From: an uncultured Bacteroidales bacterium
GTDB taxonomy: Bacteria > Bacteroidota > Bacteroidia > Bacteroidales > Muribaculaceae
Length of the DNA: 64,000 nt
Direction of reading: 5' to 3'
NCBI GenBank assembly: GCA_958418815.1
Contig: CATZGB010000003.1
Span: forward strand, 1-64,000
Numbering within the stretch: position 1 is the stretch's first letter; each line of letters opens with the position of its first letter. A program made the position numbers and the translations under genes. Below are positions 22,602 through 31,083 of the stretch, piece by piece. The notes under the pieces were generated by a model that worked only from the letters and a program-made list of their open reading frames with translations, was not told the DNA's origin and did no database searches.

Positions 22602-25600
22602 AGCTTCAATTTTGGAAGTGAATTAACTATGTCAACCGTCTGAACAGAGAGGTTGATGATTGAAAGAAGAAGGTCGAAGATGTAGGTAGGATTATGGTGT
22701 TCTTTACTCCAGTCGTTGGGGTCGTTGATGATAAGCGATTTGGAGTCTTGGGTTACGGCATAGCGTTCCATAATCCACTCAATAGCGGATTTACCATTGA
22801 CGATATATTCGTAGGCTTTTGCCGGAATATTTTCAATGGTTATGTTGCCGTTGTAGATGATGCAAGATTTATCGGGGACGAGTTTCCCTGCTTCATTACG
22901 GACTTTTGGGAAAGTCATTTTGTCAACATAAAAATGACTATACTGCGTATAAGCAAAGGGATTATCGTCTGATGGTTCCTCGTAAACAGCATCAGCGATT
23001 TTAGAAACAATGTCTGGTGAAGGTGGCACTTGTTCATAGTTCAAGTGCAATTCGGCAAGGGCTTTACCGGCTTTGTAGAAAGCCATAAAGTCCTGTACGT
23101 TATCCACGATGGGGATTCGCGGTAGTGATTTCTTCAAGTCGGCGGCAAAACGCTCGCGATACTGCGGAGAGTGGAGTATGCCATAGACGTAATAAAAGAT
23201 ATGCTCCTTGGTTATCGCCTTGGAATTGCCGAATCGTTTGCGCACCTCTTTCAGAATCCAATCGGTGATGCCATCGCGATGGATAAATTTATCCTCCGAG
23301 GTCTCATCATCGAATAGAGATGCTTGTGTTTCTTTGCGTTCTTCGTACCAATAGAGAGGGAAGCATTGGCTCTTACCGATAAGTTCAAGGTCAGGAAGTT
23401 GGTCGGTAATAATGCAAGTGAAGTCTTTAGTAACACCAACGCCACTTACACAAATGACAAGGTTTTCAGCGTCTTTGAAAGGGAAGGCTTTTGATTTTAT
23501 GCCTAAAAGTTCATTAAATTGTGAATCTGCATATAGAGCTTCCTTTGTAAAAGGACGATAAAGAGATGCAACTATATTATCGGAAGAAAATTGTCCTTCC
23601 TTGTTTTTGAGAATATCGTTGCGAAGTGCTCTCGTCCAACTTATAAATGTATCATCGTCTGAAAGGAACGATGCAACATTAGAAAGTATCTTTTCTTTGG
23701 TTTCCGAATCCGAAGTTTCAAGAAGCTGATGTATTCTTTCACATTCCTTATTGTAGTTGCCAATCATACGCGACATATTTTCGGCAACAGCGGAAGAAGA
23801 AAACCCATAGCACCAGACATCACGTTGGGTTTTAATGCCGTTGGTATGAACAGCATTAAAAAATTTCTGCCCCTTGTTGGTTTTATCCTCTTTATCTCCC
23901 AATGCAATGAGAGAATCAAAAGCACCGTCGCGTTGGTTAATCCAATCGTGGCGGTCGGTAGGTTCGATGATTTGCCATTCAATCGAACGACCGTGAACTG
24001 ATTTGAACTTCTTAACGAGGTCGAGCTTTTGCTCGCGAGTTAAGTAGTCGCCAATATCGTGATAATGAATTGTGGCAGGCTGCCCTGCTTTTGCAGGATT
24101 TTTAATGAGGAATGTAATCGTTATAGGAGTGCGAGAGCCTCCACCGAATATTTTGCCGCCCTCTTTGCGAGAAAGCTCGCCACTTGTTCGTTGGTTTCCG
24201 CGAAGGTTGAGAACGTAGATGTCAGAAAACTCGGATTCAAGGCAAGCACGGAAACCGTCTTGTGCATTTCCATCAAGCCACGAGCCATTGCTTATGAACG
24301 CAATAATACCACCGTCGGAATTGGCGGCAATGCGGTCTGAAGCCCAACGGAACGCTTTAATATAACTATCGTAAAGAGAGGTTTTAAGTGTAGCCGTTGA
24401 ACGGTCTGCATAAGTATCAGCAATACGCTTGTCCAAAACAGGGTATGACTGGTTTTGTGCATTATCATTGGCTGACTTTTGCCCGACTGAATAAGGAGGG
24501 TTGCCAATGATAACACGGATAGGAGCGCGTTTCTGACGCAGCACACCCTCCGAATTTTCGCGGAAGAACTCTTGTGAGAGAGTTTGCTGTTTAGATTCGG
24601 CGAGTTGGAATGTGTCAGTAAGGCATATTCCATCGTAATTGACGTAGTGGTCGGGCTTCATCAAATCGTGGTAAACAGCTTCGATGTTTACGTCTGCGAT
24701 GTAATAAGCAAGCAGCACGATTTCGTTACAATGGATTTCGGTTAGATACTTGCGCTCCATATCCTCGGGCTTGATAAGTCCGGATTGGAGCAATCTGGTA
24801 ATAAACGTGCCTGTACCTGTAAAGGGGTCGATGATATGCACGTTCTCGTCAGAAAGCGAAGAATTGAACTCTCGTTTGAGAATATCGTTGACGGAATGGA
24901 TAATGAAGTCTACGCACTCAACGGGAGTATAGACGATGCCGAGTTTTTCTACGGTCAGAGGGAAAGCCCCTTTGAAGAATTTCTCATAGAGATTCTTGAT
25001 GACGGTCTGTTTGCCCTCCAAGTTGTCAATGTTGCCGACATTGACACGCACGGAGTCGTAGAACTGCTCCAATTCAGCGGTGTCTTTCTCGAAACCGCCT
25101 ACTTCTTCAAGTTGCTCAATCATTCGGTGCATTGAGCGGCTGACAGCGTTGTTATTGACAAAGTTGTAGTCTTGGAATAACGCATCGAAAACCGGTTGAG
25201 AAATCAGATGTTGAGCCAACATCTCAATGGCTTGTCCTTCATCCACTGAGGGATTAAGGTTTTCTTGTAATCCCTTGACGAAGATGTTAAACTCGGTTTT
25301 GAGAGAAGGGACGTTCTCAACGAGTTTAGATATGCGTTCTATGAATTTACGCGCAATAAGACCTACTTTTTTAGACCAGTTTTCCCAATAGAGGCGGTCG
25401 CCACATTTCTCCACAAGTTTAGCGTAAATGCCTGACTGCATTTCACCAAAACGGAGTTCGAGCTGACGGGCGACTTCCGCATTTTCGAGTTGTTGCGCAT
25501 CATGAGTGTCTTGACCATCCGTCATGGCATTATGACCGATGCCGGGGCCACCGACAACGACTTTGGAGGCTTTGTTCTTGTTCAGGGCAATCTTTTGAAC

Positions 25601-27601
25601 TTCCGCATTGAAATGATCATCGTGTGAACGAAGGGCATTGAGGATATTCCAAACGGTAGAAAAGTAAACGTTATTGTCGAGTGCATCTTCGGGCTTTACG
25701 TCAGAAGGTACGACAATTGGGATAATTATATATCCATATTTCTTTTCTCCCGGCTGACCTTTTCGGAAGTTACGCATCACTCTCCCTACAGACTGCACTA
25801 CATCAACCTGTGAGTTGCGGGAAGAAAGGAACAGCACTGCGTCGAGTGCCGGCACGTCGATCCCTTCCGATAGACAGCGCACATTAGTAAGCACCCTACA
25901 CTCGTTATCTTCAATGTTGTCTTCGGCGAGCCATGCGAGCTGTTCATTTCTTGCCTGTGAGTTCATAGAGCCGTCAATGTGCCGAGCGGCAACTTCAACC
26001 ACATTCTCACGTTCTTCAGGGTCGATTGAGTCTCGGTATTTCTCACATATCTTTGGAAGTACTTCGGAAGTATTGATTGAGGTGCCGGGAGAGGATGAGT
26101 TACCAATCGAAGAACAGAATGCAATAGCGCGGTGCATTACTCCGGGATCATTGTCCCAAGTAACGCGGTTATCTCCACGAATGATTTTTGAAAGTCCATT
26201 GATAACACCTATTAGTTTGGAGGTATCATCAAAGTTTAATTCAATATTATTCGGGTCTTTAATATCATTGAGGACTTCGCCGGGGAGGTCATCTTCATTG
26301 ACAGTGAGAACTAAAACTTTATAATCGGTAAGGAGTCCGTGTTCTACTGCATAAGAGAAGTTTACACGGAAAAACTCGTCACCATAAAGTTTTTCATCAT
26401 CCATTGAGCAAAGAATAGCATCTTTTTCAGAGGCTTTGATTTTTGCTGACGAACCATATAGGCGAGGCGTCGCCGTCATATAAAGACGCTTGTTCCCTTT
26501 GATATAATCCGCATCGTGGATTTTTGTAAAGCTGCTTTCGTCCCGGTCTGATAGTTTCACGCCAGTTGTGCGGTGAGCTTCATCGCATACGATAAGGTCA
26601 AACTTACCGTATGAACCACCGGTCTCTTTGAGCGTTTCATCTTGGGCAGCTTTTATAGCCTCGATGGATTGATATGTCGAAAACACAACGTTTAATCCAT
26701 CATGTGAACGATATGCCTTTAATTGTTTCGCAATACTTTTGGGATTTGTAGTAGCTGGAACAGCAAGGTCAACGGCAGAATCCTGCGTATCATCGAAATC
26801 TTTTTTGATTTTACGAGATGCCTTTGAGTCAGAGCAAATACAGATGCCTTTAATGGGCTTCGTTGCGTCAGCACACCACGCATTGAGAGTCTGACCGAGA
26901 AGTGAGATTGAGGGAACGAGGAAAAGAACGAGCCCTTTTTCGGGAAGCATTTCTTCGGCTATTTTCAGAGCCGTATATGTTTTGCCTGTTCCACACGCCA
27001 TTATGAGTTTCCCTCGGTCGTGGGTTGCGAAGTACTCGTGAGCTGCTGACATCGCACGGAGTTGGTGTTCTCGCGGTTGCTTGCCGGGAAGCATTGCATC
27101 CTTGCCTTTGAGTCCATCGAGAAGCGACTGCCAATCTACCGGAGAATTTTGTAAATCAACTAAGGAAACACGATTGACAGGCGGATTTTGATTTTGGATT
27201 GCTTCTTCAGCGTTAATGCCCCAATGGTTGGTTGTAGAAATCCACACGCGACGAGCGAAAGATGTTGTCTGCAAAGTATCAACATCCTTGAAAGTGCGGC
27301 TTGAAGTTGCGAGAAAAGAGTCAACCGCAGGTTTATCAATCGTCGCATCCTCTTTGTAGCACTTACATTGAATAGCCCAATAATCGCCGGTATCGGTGTG
27401 GGCTACGAGATCAATGCCAGTATCTTTGCCACCGAAATCTTTCTTTCCGGGAAAATCCTCCCACATCCAAACATCAGTAAGATTTGAATAGCGTGGGTCA
27501 GAGAGCAGCCATGAGCGCATAAGTCGCTCAAACTGCAATCCTTTTCCCTTCTCGGTAAAAGATTCTGTTCGGAATTTATGTAGAATATCGTTTAATGTCA
27601 T
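22598..27601 (-). CDS. Type ISP-like single-polypeptide restriction-modification enzyme
   Basis: About 1667 residues. Order: Mrr-like PD-(D/E)xK nuclease (D-T-G-I-D-L-V-A and I-Q-C-K-C-Y, about 55-85); SF2 helicase with M-A-C-G-T-G-K-T near 203, C-D-E-A-H near 341 and Q-S-V-G-R-V-M-R near 600; coupler; N6-adenine methyltransferase with D-P-F-T-G-T-G near 927 and G-N-P-P-Y near 1032; then a C-terminal target-recognition region. This matches LlaGI/LlaBIII-type Type ISP enzymes (about 1570 aa), which methylate one strand and translocate before cutting. I chose ATG 27601; an in-frame ATG at 27619 lies inside an inverted repeat. It is first of eight linked genes and appears controlled by the invertible segment upstream. 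Confidence 0.88.
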   Translation of the reverse strand: MTLNDILHKFRTESFTEKGKGLQFERLMRSWLLSDPRYSNLTDVWMWEDFPGKKDFGGKDTGIDLVAHTDTGDYWAIQCKCYKEDATIDKPAVDSFLATSSRTFKDVDTLQTTSFARRVWISTTNHWGINAEEAIQNQNPPVNRVSLVDLQNSPVDWQSLLDGLKGKDAMLPGKQPREHQLRAMSAAHEYFATHDRGKLIMACGTGKTYTALKIAEEMLPEKGLVLFLVPSISLLGQTLNAWCADATKPIKGICICSDSKASRKIKKDFDDTQDSAVDLAVPATTNPKSIAKQLKAYRSHDGLNVVFSTYQSIEAIKAAQDETLKETGGSYGKFDLIVCDEAHRTTGVKLSDRDESSFTKIHDADYIKGNKRLYMTATPRLYGSSAKIKASEKDAILCSMDDEKLYGDEFFRVNFSYAVEHGLLTDYKVLVLTVNEDDLPGEVLNDIKDPNNIELNFDDTSKLIGVINGLSKIIRGDNRVTWDNDPGVMHRAIAFCSSIGNSSSPGTSINTSEVLPKICEKYRDSIDPEERENVVEVAARHIDGSMNSQARNEQLAWLAEDNIEDNECRVLTNVRCLSEGIDVPALDAVLFLSSRNSQVDVVQSVGRVMRNFRKGQPGEKKYGYIIIPIVVPSDVKPEDALDNNVYFSTVWNILNALRSHDDHFNAEVQKIALNKNKASKVVVGGPGIGHNAMTDGQDTHDAQQLENAEVARQLELRFGEMQSGIYAKLVEKCGDRLYWENWSKKVGLIARKFIERISKLVENVPSLKTEFNIFVKGLQENLNPSVDEGQAIEMLAQHLISQPVFDALFQDYNFVNNNAVSRSMHRMIEQLEEVGGFEKDTAELEQFYDSVRVNVGNIDNLEGKQTVIKNLYEKFFKGAFPLTVEKLGIVYTPVECVDFIIHSVNDILKREFNSSLSDENVHIIDPFTGTGTFITRLLQSGLIKPEDMERKYLTEIHCNEIVLLAYYIADVNIEAVYHDLMKPDHYVNYDGICLTDTFQLAESKQQTLSQEFFRENSEGVLRQKRAPIRVIIGNPPYSVGQKSANDNAQNQSYPVLDKRIADTYADRSTATLKTSLYDSYIKAFRWASDRIAANSDGGIIAFISNGSWLDGNAQDGFRACLESEFSDIYVLNLRGNQRTSGELSRKEGGKIFGGGSRTPITITFLIKNPAKAGQPATIHYHDIGDYLTREQKLDLVKKFKSVHGRSIEWQIIEPTDRHDWINQRDGAFDSLIALGDKEDKTNKGQKFFNAVHTNGIKTQRDVWCYGFSSSAVAENMSRMIGNYNKECERIHQLLETSDSETKEKILSNVASFLSDDDTFISWTRALRNDILKNKEGQFSSDNIVASLYRPFTKEALYADSQFNELLGIKSKAFPFKDAENLVICVSGVGVTKDFTCIITDQLPDLELIGKSQCFPLYWYEERKETQASLFDDETSEDKFIHRDGITDWILKEVRKRFGNSKAITKEHIFYYVYGILHSPQYRERFAADLKKSLPRIPIVDNVQDFMAFYKAGKALAELHLNYEQVPPSPDIVSKIADAVYEEPSDDNPFAYTQYSHFYVDKMTFPKVRNEAGKLVPDKSCIIYNGNITIENIPAKAYEYIVNGKSAIEWIMERYAVTQDSKSLIINDPNDWSKEHHNPTYIFDLLLSIINLSVQTVDIVNSLPKLKL

Positions 27602-27617
27602 AATGATAGGGGCAACC

Positions 27618-27634
27618 ATCTCTTGTTAAGAGAT
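27618..27634 (+). repeat. Inverted repeat, left copy (IRL) of putative invertible promoter
   Basis: ATCTCTT-GTT-AAGAGAT. The arms are perfect 7-bp inverted repeats; the asymmetric GTT centre gives it direction. The copy at 27804-27820 is its exact reverse complement. It lies 17 bp upstream of the ATG at 27601. As a tyrosine-recombinase site, each arm would bind one monomer with crossover in or around the centre. Confidence 0.75.
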
Positions 27635-27803
27635 TTGGATATTCTACAACTCTCTAACAATCACCATTCTAATCGTTGGTGTGATATGCCGCAACTAAAC
27701 AATACGGCAAATCTTCAGAAAATCATAGTTTTTTGTTGTGTTAAAAAGAGTGCTTGATGGCTAATATATCGGTATTTTTTAGTAAATTTGCGTAGCATTA
27801 ACC
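27635..27803. promoter_or_regulatory. Putative invertible promoter segment (currently OFF orientation)
   Basis: 169 bp of AT-rich non-coding DNA between two exact 17-bp inverted repeats, next to a tyrosine recombinase gene. The only full TAnnTTTG box (27783-27790) reads rightward, away from the operon. A weaker leftward AAGATTTG (complement of 27707-27714) is present. If the segment inverts, the box would fall at 27648-27655 on the minus strand with a start near 27641, about 40 nt before ATG 27601. Confidence 0.7.
27783..27790 (+). promoter_or_regulatory. -7 promoter box inside invertible segment
   Basis: TAAATTTG, a full match to TAnnTTTG. The nearest upstream TTG (27754-27756) is 26 bp away, longer than the usual 19-23 bp, so the -33 part is weak. 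The box faces the recombinase gene's 3' end in this orientation. Confidence 0.55.
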
Positions 27804-27820
27804 ATCTCTTAACAAGAGAT
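27804..27820 (-). repeat. Inverted repeat, right copy (IRR) of putative invertible promoter
   Basis: ATCTCTT-AAC-AAGAGAT on the plus strand, the exact reverse complement of the copy at 27618-27634. Outside the 17 bp, both copies are preceded by AACC and followed by TTG on the plus strand. The flanks are therefore direct repeats, while the core with its centre is inverted. Confidence 0.75.
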
Positions 27821-27841
27821 TTGAAGTTTGCTAAACATCAA

Positions 27842-27870
27842 AACCCCAGAAGCTAATAGCCTCTGAGGTT
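27842..27870 (-). terminator. Terminator hairpin after the invertase gene
   Basis: A 13-bp stem with G-U pairs (AACCCCAGAAGCT at 27842-27854 against AGCCTCTGAGGTT at 27858-27870, 3-nt loop). Read on the minus strand it ends in GGGGTTTTG, a short T tract. It lies between the recombinase stop and the right inverted repeat, separating recombinase transcription from the switch. Confidence 0.7.
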
Positions 27871-27878
27871 CATTATTG

Positions 27879-29081
27879 TTAGAGAGCATCCATGATTATG
27901 GAATTGGCCTTATCTACGACGGAAGTGTCAAGATTGGAAAGATAAATCTTTGTTGTGCTTTCACTATCATGTCCCATCCCCTCGCTGATTACTGAAAGTG
28001 GTATTCCCTTAGCTTTGGCAGCCGAAGCCCAACTATGTCGAGCCACATACATCGTCAATGGAATTGTTATCCCAACCATAACTGCCACCTTTTTCAGATT
28101 ATGATTTATGCTATACCCCATATTATGATACACCCATCGCTCATTAGTCCCCGGATTGCGAATAATTGGCAACAGATAGTCACTTTTGTTTTCCGGATAT
28201 TTGTCAAGTAGCATCTGCATTTCCTTAGTCCATTCGATGGTAAGTTGCTGACCTGTCTTGCGGCGACGGTAGGTGACATAGCCGTTTTTTAGGTCTGCTT
28301 TTTTAAGGAATGCCATGTCAATAAAACTCATGCCTCTGAGAAAGAAACTCATCATAAACATATCGCAGGCAAACTCCAACGATGGGGACATTGATAAATC
28401 CAAAGACTTGATTCTCTTGATTGTCTCTAATGACAATGCTCTTTTTACAGTCTTGCCAATCCCAGTATAGATGTGTCTGAAAGGATTACGGTTCTCAGTT
28501 ATCTCTTTCTCGACAGCACGATTATATACTGCACGAAGTATTCTGGCATAAAATGAGATCGTGTTATAGGCAATCCCCCTCTGAACGAGCCATGCCTCAT
28601 ACGCCTCCATTGTCTCCGATGTGAGACAGTCAAGCATTATATCCTCGTCATGACGGAACTTCTTGAAGCTGTTGAGTGTGGACTTATACGTTTCTGATGT
28701 CCGGATCTTGCCGTTCTGTTTGAGCTTGGCAATGATGCTCTCCATAAAGTTGAACAGAGAGTATTCATGAGCATAACGGTTGAACTCGTCGATTACATCG
28801 TCAGCGGTATAACTCAGACCGTTGTCATTCAGTTTGCGGTCAATCTTGGTTAACCGTTCAACATCCCAGCGGATACGCTCGCGGATTGAGAGGATGAACG
28901 ATTTTCGTTCACTCTTCTGGGTGGTGATGACCATTGAGCGGGATTCGTCCCACTCATCCGGGAATACTTTGTAGTCTGAAAGGAGTTGTCGCACCTTCCT
29001 TTCGTGGATAATCTGATAGTAGATTGTTCCCTCGTGGTCAGCGACAGTCGAGGGCCTGAACTTTACTTTTATCGAAGTCAT
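27879..29081 (-). CDS. Tyrosine recombinase, DNA-invertase type
   Basis: A 400-residue tyrosine recombinase from the start M-T-S-I-K-V-K-F-R-P-S; the frame extends further upstream, but only from there does it resemble the family. N-terminal arm/SAM-like domains (about 1-200); catalytic domain with Arg I in F-F-L-R-G-M-S-F-I-D-M-A near 277, K-T-G-Q in the beta-hairpin, A-R-H-S-W-A (HxxR) near 348, G-H-D-S-E-S-T and the nucleophile in T-K-I-Y-L-S near 380. L-R-G-M-S-F-I-D is typical of Bacteroidales invertases; the ICE integrase at 62246 has Ala at this Arg position. Adjacent inverted repeats fit an invertase role. Confidence 0.85.
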   Translation of the reverse strand: MTSIKVKFRPSTVADHEGTIYYQIIHERKVRQLLSDYKVFPDEWDESRSMVITTQKSERKSFILSIRERIRWDVERLTKIDRKLNDNGLSYTADDVIDEFNRYAHEYSLFNFMESIIAKLKQNGKIRTSETYKSTLNSFKKFRHDEDIMLDCLTSETMEAYEAWLVQRGIAYNTISFYARILRAVYNRAVEKEITENRNPFRHIYTGIGKTVKRALSLETIKRIKSLDLSMSPSLEFACDMFMMSFFLRGMSFIDMAFLKKADLKNGYVTYRRRKTGQQLTIEWTKEMQMLLDKYPENKSDYLLPIIRNPGTNERWVYHNMGYSINHNLKKVAVMVGITIPLTMYVARHSWASAAKAKGIPLSVISEGMGHDSESTTKIYLSNLDTSVVDKANSIIMDAL

Positions 29082-29121
29082 TTGTTTTGGACGTTTTGAT
29101 TTGTCTATAAGATACAGCGAA

Positions 29122-29147
29122 GGGATACACTCCGAAAAGTGCATCCC
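29122..29147 (-). terminator. Terminator-like hairpin at end of tra operon
   Basis: GGGATACACT (29122-29131) pairs with AGTGCATCCC (29138-29147) with one wobble pair and a 6-nt loop. It lies between the lysozyme stop and the recombinase start on the minus strand. No strong T tract follows, so termination may be partial. Confidence 0.45.
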
Positions 29148-29173
29148 TCCGGCAGCATCATAAGGTGTTGATT

Positions 29174-29671
29174 TTACGGAATGTATAAGGCGGCAAACTC
29201 CTGACATCGACGTTTGTATAGACCTTTGTGAAATCTACCCTTATATTTGCAGTGGGCGACGTAGGACTTGAATATGTTTCGATCGCCGGCTTTCAGTTTA
29301 CGATAGACAGAGCTTTTCATTACAGCCCCCGGTCCGATATTGTATGAAAGGACACCTAACAGGAGTGCGTCCATCGGTTTGAATCCTGCAAAAAGAGCGA
29401 TGAACTTATTAAGGTCTTTGCGAAGGAGTGCATCAGCCTCTCTTTCACTCATCTTATAGCCACGAAAGTATTTCTCTCCGGGTAGTTTTCTGTGACCATA
29501 TCCGAGGTATGGCCAATGCTTTCGGGAGTCATGCAAAGTCTCATGGTGCTTGATGATTAGAACTGCTCTTTCGTATGGAGGTAAATCCATTATGCTTCGC
29601 TTAGCGGCGAAGGTTGGCGTAGTGACCGCGAGGGTCACTAACGCCATGAGAAATATCATGATTCTTTTCAT
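29174..29671 (-). CDS. Conjugation-associated lysozyme (GH24-like)
   Basis: A 165-residue exported protein (signal peptide about 1-22, T-P-T-F-A-A-K) with a phage-lysozyme-type catalytic region. I-I-K-H-H-E-T-L-H supplies the candidate catalytic Glu near 43. A G-Y-G-H motif near 58 and the later L-S-Y-N-I-G-P-G-A-V match T4-type lysozymes. It would open peptidoglycan for the transfer apparatus. Such a gene follows traQ in CTnDOT-type elements; here it overlaps traQ by 4 bp. Confidence 0.85.
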   Translation of the reverse strand: MKRIMIFLMALVTLAVTTPTFAAKRSIMDLPPYERAVLIIKHHETLHDSRKHWPYLGYGHRKLPGEKYFRGYKMSEREADALLRKDLNKFIALFAGFKPMDALLLGVLSYNIGPGAVMKSSVYRKLKAGDRNIFKSYVAHCKYKGRFHKGLYKRRCQEFAALYIP

Positions 29672-30204
29672 AAGCCGATGGGTGTTATGGTTCCGGGATT
29701 GACAGGAGTGATGATTCCGGGAGTTTTACCGCCGTCATCGTCTCCGCTGTCTTTACTGTTGAACTCGAAAGTCTGGTGCCACGGGGTAGAATTGAACGAA
29801 TCTTCCACGACCACGAGGAATTTGTGAGCCTCGGAGGACTGGGCTGTGTAGTTGAGGCGGAAGGTCATGCTTTCGAGAAGGACGCGGTCGTTGTTGACCA
29901 GCACGGGACCATCGACGAGTTTGAGAGTGCCTTCGCCGTCATACTGGAAGTAGCGGATTGTGTAGAGTGTGTTGGCGTAGTTCCCTTCGGGTTTAATCTC
30001 GAAGCGCAGTTCTACTGTCTGCCCCTTTGTGATTTTGTCGCCGTATGGCATGACTTCCACGGTGAACGGATAGGACTGCTGCACGTCGAGGTCGTCGGAG
30101 CATGAAGTAAGGGCGAGGATGAGGGTAAAAAGGATTGCCCAAAAACCGAAGAAGCGGGCTGGTGTGAAGCGGATTTCGCCGATTTTATTCAGTATTGTAT
30201 TCAT
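29668..30204 (-). CDS. traQ: Conjugative transposon protein TraQ (DUF3872)
   Basis: A 178-residue envelope protein. A hydrophobic N-terminal segment (about 17-33) ends in a lipobox-like L-A-L-T-S-C-S, then a beta-sandwich with F-T-V-E-V-M-P-Y-G-D and L-R-F-E-I-K-P-E-G, and F-R-L-N-Y-T, as in TraQ of CTnDOT. The C-terminus is Gly/Pro/Ile-rich with P-G-I-I-T-P and P-G-T-I-T-P repeats. Function in mating-pair formation is known only from genetic context. Confidence 0.85.
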   Translation of the reverse strand: MNTILNKIGEIRFTPARFFGFWAILFTLILALTSCSDDLDVQQSYPFTVEVMPYGDKITKGQTVELRFEIKPEGNYANTLYTIRYFQYDGEGTLKLVDGPVLVNNDRVLLESMTFRLNYTAQSSEAHKFLVVVEDSFNSTPWHQTFEFNSKDSGDDDGGKTPGIITPVNPGTITPIGL

Positions 30205-30210
30205 TGTTTT

Positions 30211-31083
30211 TCAGAGTTTTAATTTTGAGTTGTTAGAAATTTTGGGTTGGGTAGCCACAAGGAACTCGTTGAGATCCTTGTGATCGGAATAGAGGGCGGA
30301 CTTATCCATTACCTTGTCGCCCACCTCCCTACGGAGTCTTGCGAGGGCGGCTCGCCCTGCCTCGTCGTTGTCGAGGTAACAGGCAATTACGGAATAGTCC
30401 GGGAAGATTGTCAGGGCTTTGCCGACATTGGCAACGGAGTTGAGAACAACCGAGTCGGAACCGTCATTCAGTCCGAGGCGTTCCGCTGAAAGAAAGTCTA
30501 TGAAGCCTTCAAACACGTTGCATCGGGCGTTACCCTCTGCAACGTGGGTTATGTGCTTCGGCGGATATGAGCCTTTGAAGAAGGACGAGCGCAACTCAAA
30601 TCCATGTGCGTTGTTCTCGAAGCCTATGGCATAGTAGTCTTTGCCGTGGAGTCTGTAATCGACCTGCACACACCACCGCTGGGCGATGTTCCGGGGAATA
30701 CCTCTGTCAGCGAGATATTTCAGCAATGCCGGCGATTCCAGTTTTGAGACTTTAACATCTTCAAAGGTAGGCTGCTCGATGAACGGTTCAGGCTTGTACG
30801 GCTTTGCAATGGGCATCTGCATCTTTTCGGCGATGAACTCCGCCTGTCTGATGAAGTCAGTGGAGTTACACAGTTCTCCGGCAAGAGTGAAGATGTCGCC
30901 TCCGGCTCCGCTCCCAAAATCGAACCATACCCCCTTTCGTGGATTGACATGGAACGACGGTTTTCGCTCGCTTCGGCATGGGGAATAAAACCACAGACCT
31001 TTACTGTCGCGTCCAGTCGGCTGATAACCCAGTTGATTCAGAAACTCGACAAGCGAGATTTTACGGATTTCGTCGATGTTCAT
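30211..31083 (-). CDS. traP: TraP: DNA primase-like protein (CHC2 plus Toprim)
   Basis: A 290-residue protein. The N-terminal CHC2-like zinc finger region (about 5-70) has L-W-F-Y-S-P-C-R-S-E-R-K-P-S-F-H-V and F-D-F-G-S-G-A-G-G-D-I; only one classic Cys of the CHC2 set is obvious, so zinc binding is uncertain. The Toprim domain is in the second half: V-F-E-G-F-I-D-F-L-S (catalytic Glu) and V-I-A-C-Y-L-D-N-D-E-A-G (DxD). CTnDOT TraP is a primase that may prime the transferred strand. It overlaps the next gene by 4 bp. Confidence 0.85.
   Translation of the reverse strand: MNIDEIRKISLVEFLNQLGYQPTGRDSKGLWFYSPCRSERKPSFHVNPRKGVWFDFGSGAGGDIFTLAGELCNSTDFIRQAEFIAEKMQMPIAKPYKPEPFIEQPTFEDVKVSKLESPALLKYLADRGIPRNIAQRWCVQVDYRLHGKDYYAIGFENNAHGFELRSSFFKGSYPPKHITHVAEGNARCNVFEGFIDFLSAERLGLNDGSDSVVLNSVANVGKALTIFPDYSVIACYLDNDEAGRAALARLRREVGDKVMDKSALYSDHKDLNEFLVATQPKISNNSKLKL

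Noticed and set aside
29082..29207. Upstream extension of the invertase gene to 29207
   Set aside because: The extra 42 residues do not resemble recombinase N-termini and overlap the lysozyme stop and a hairpin; the ATG at 29081 gives a normal start.
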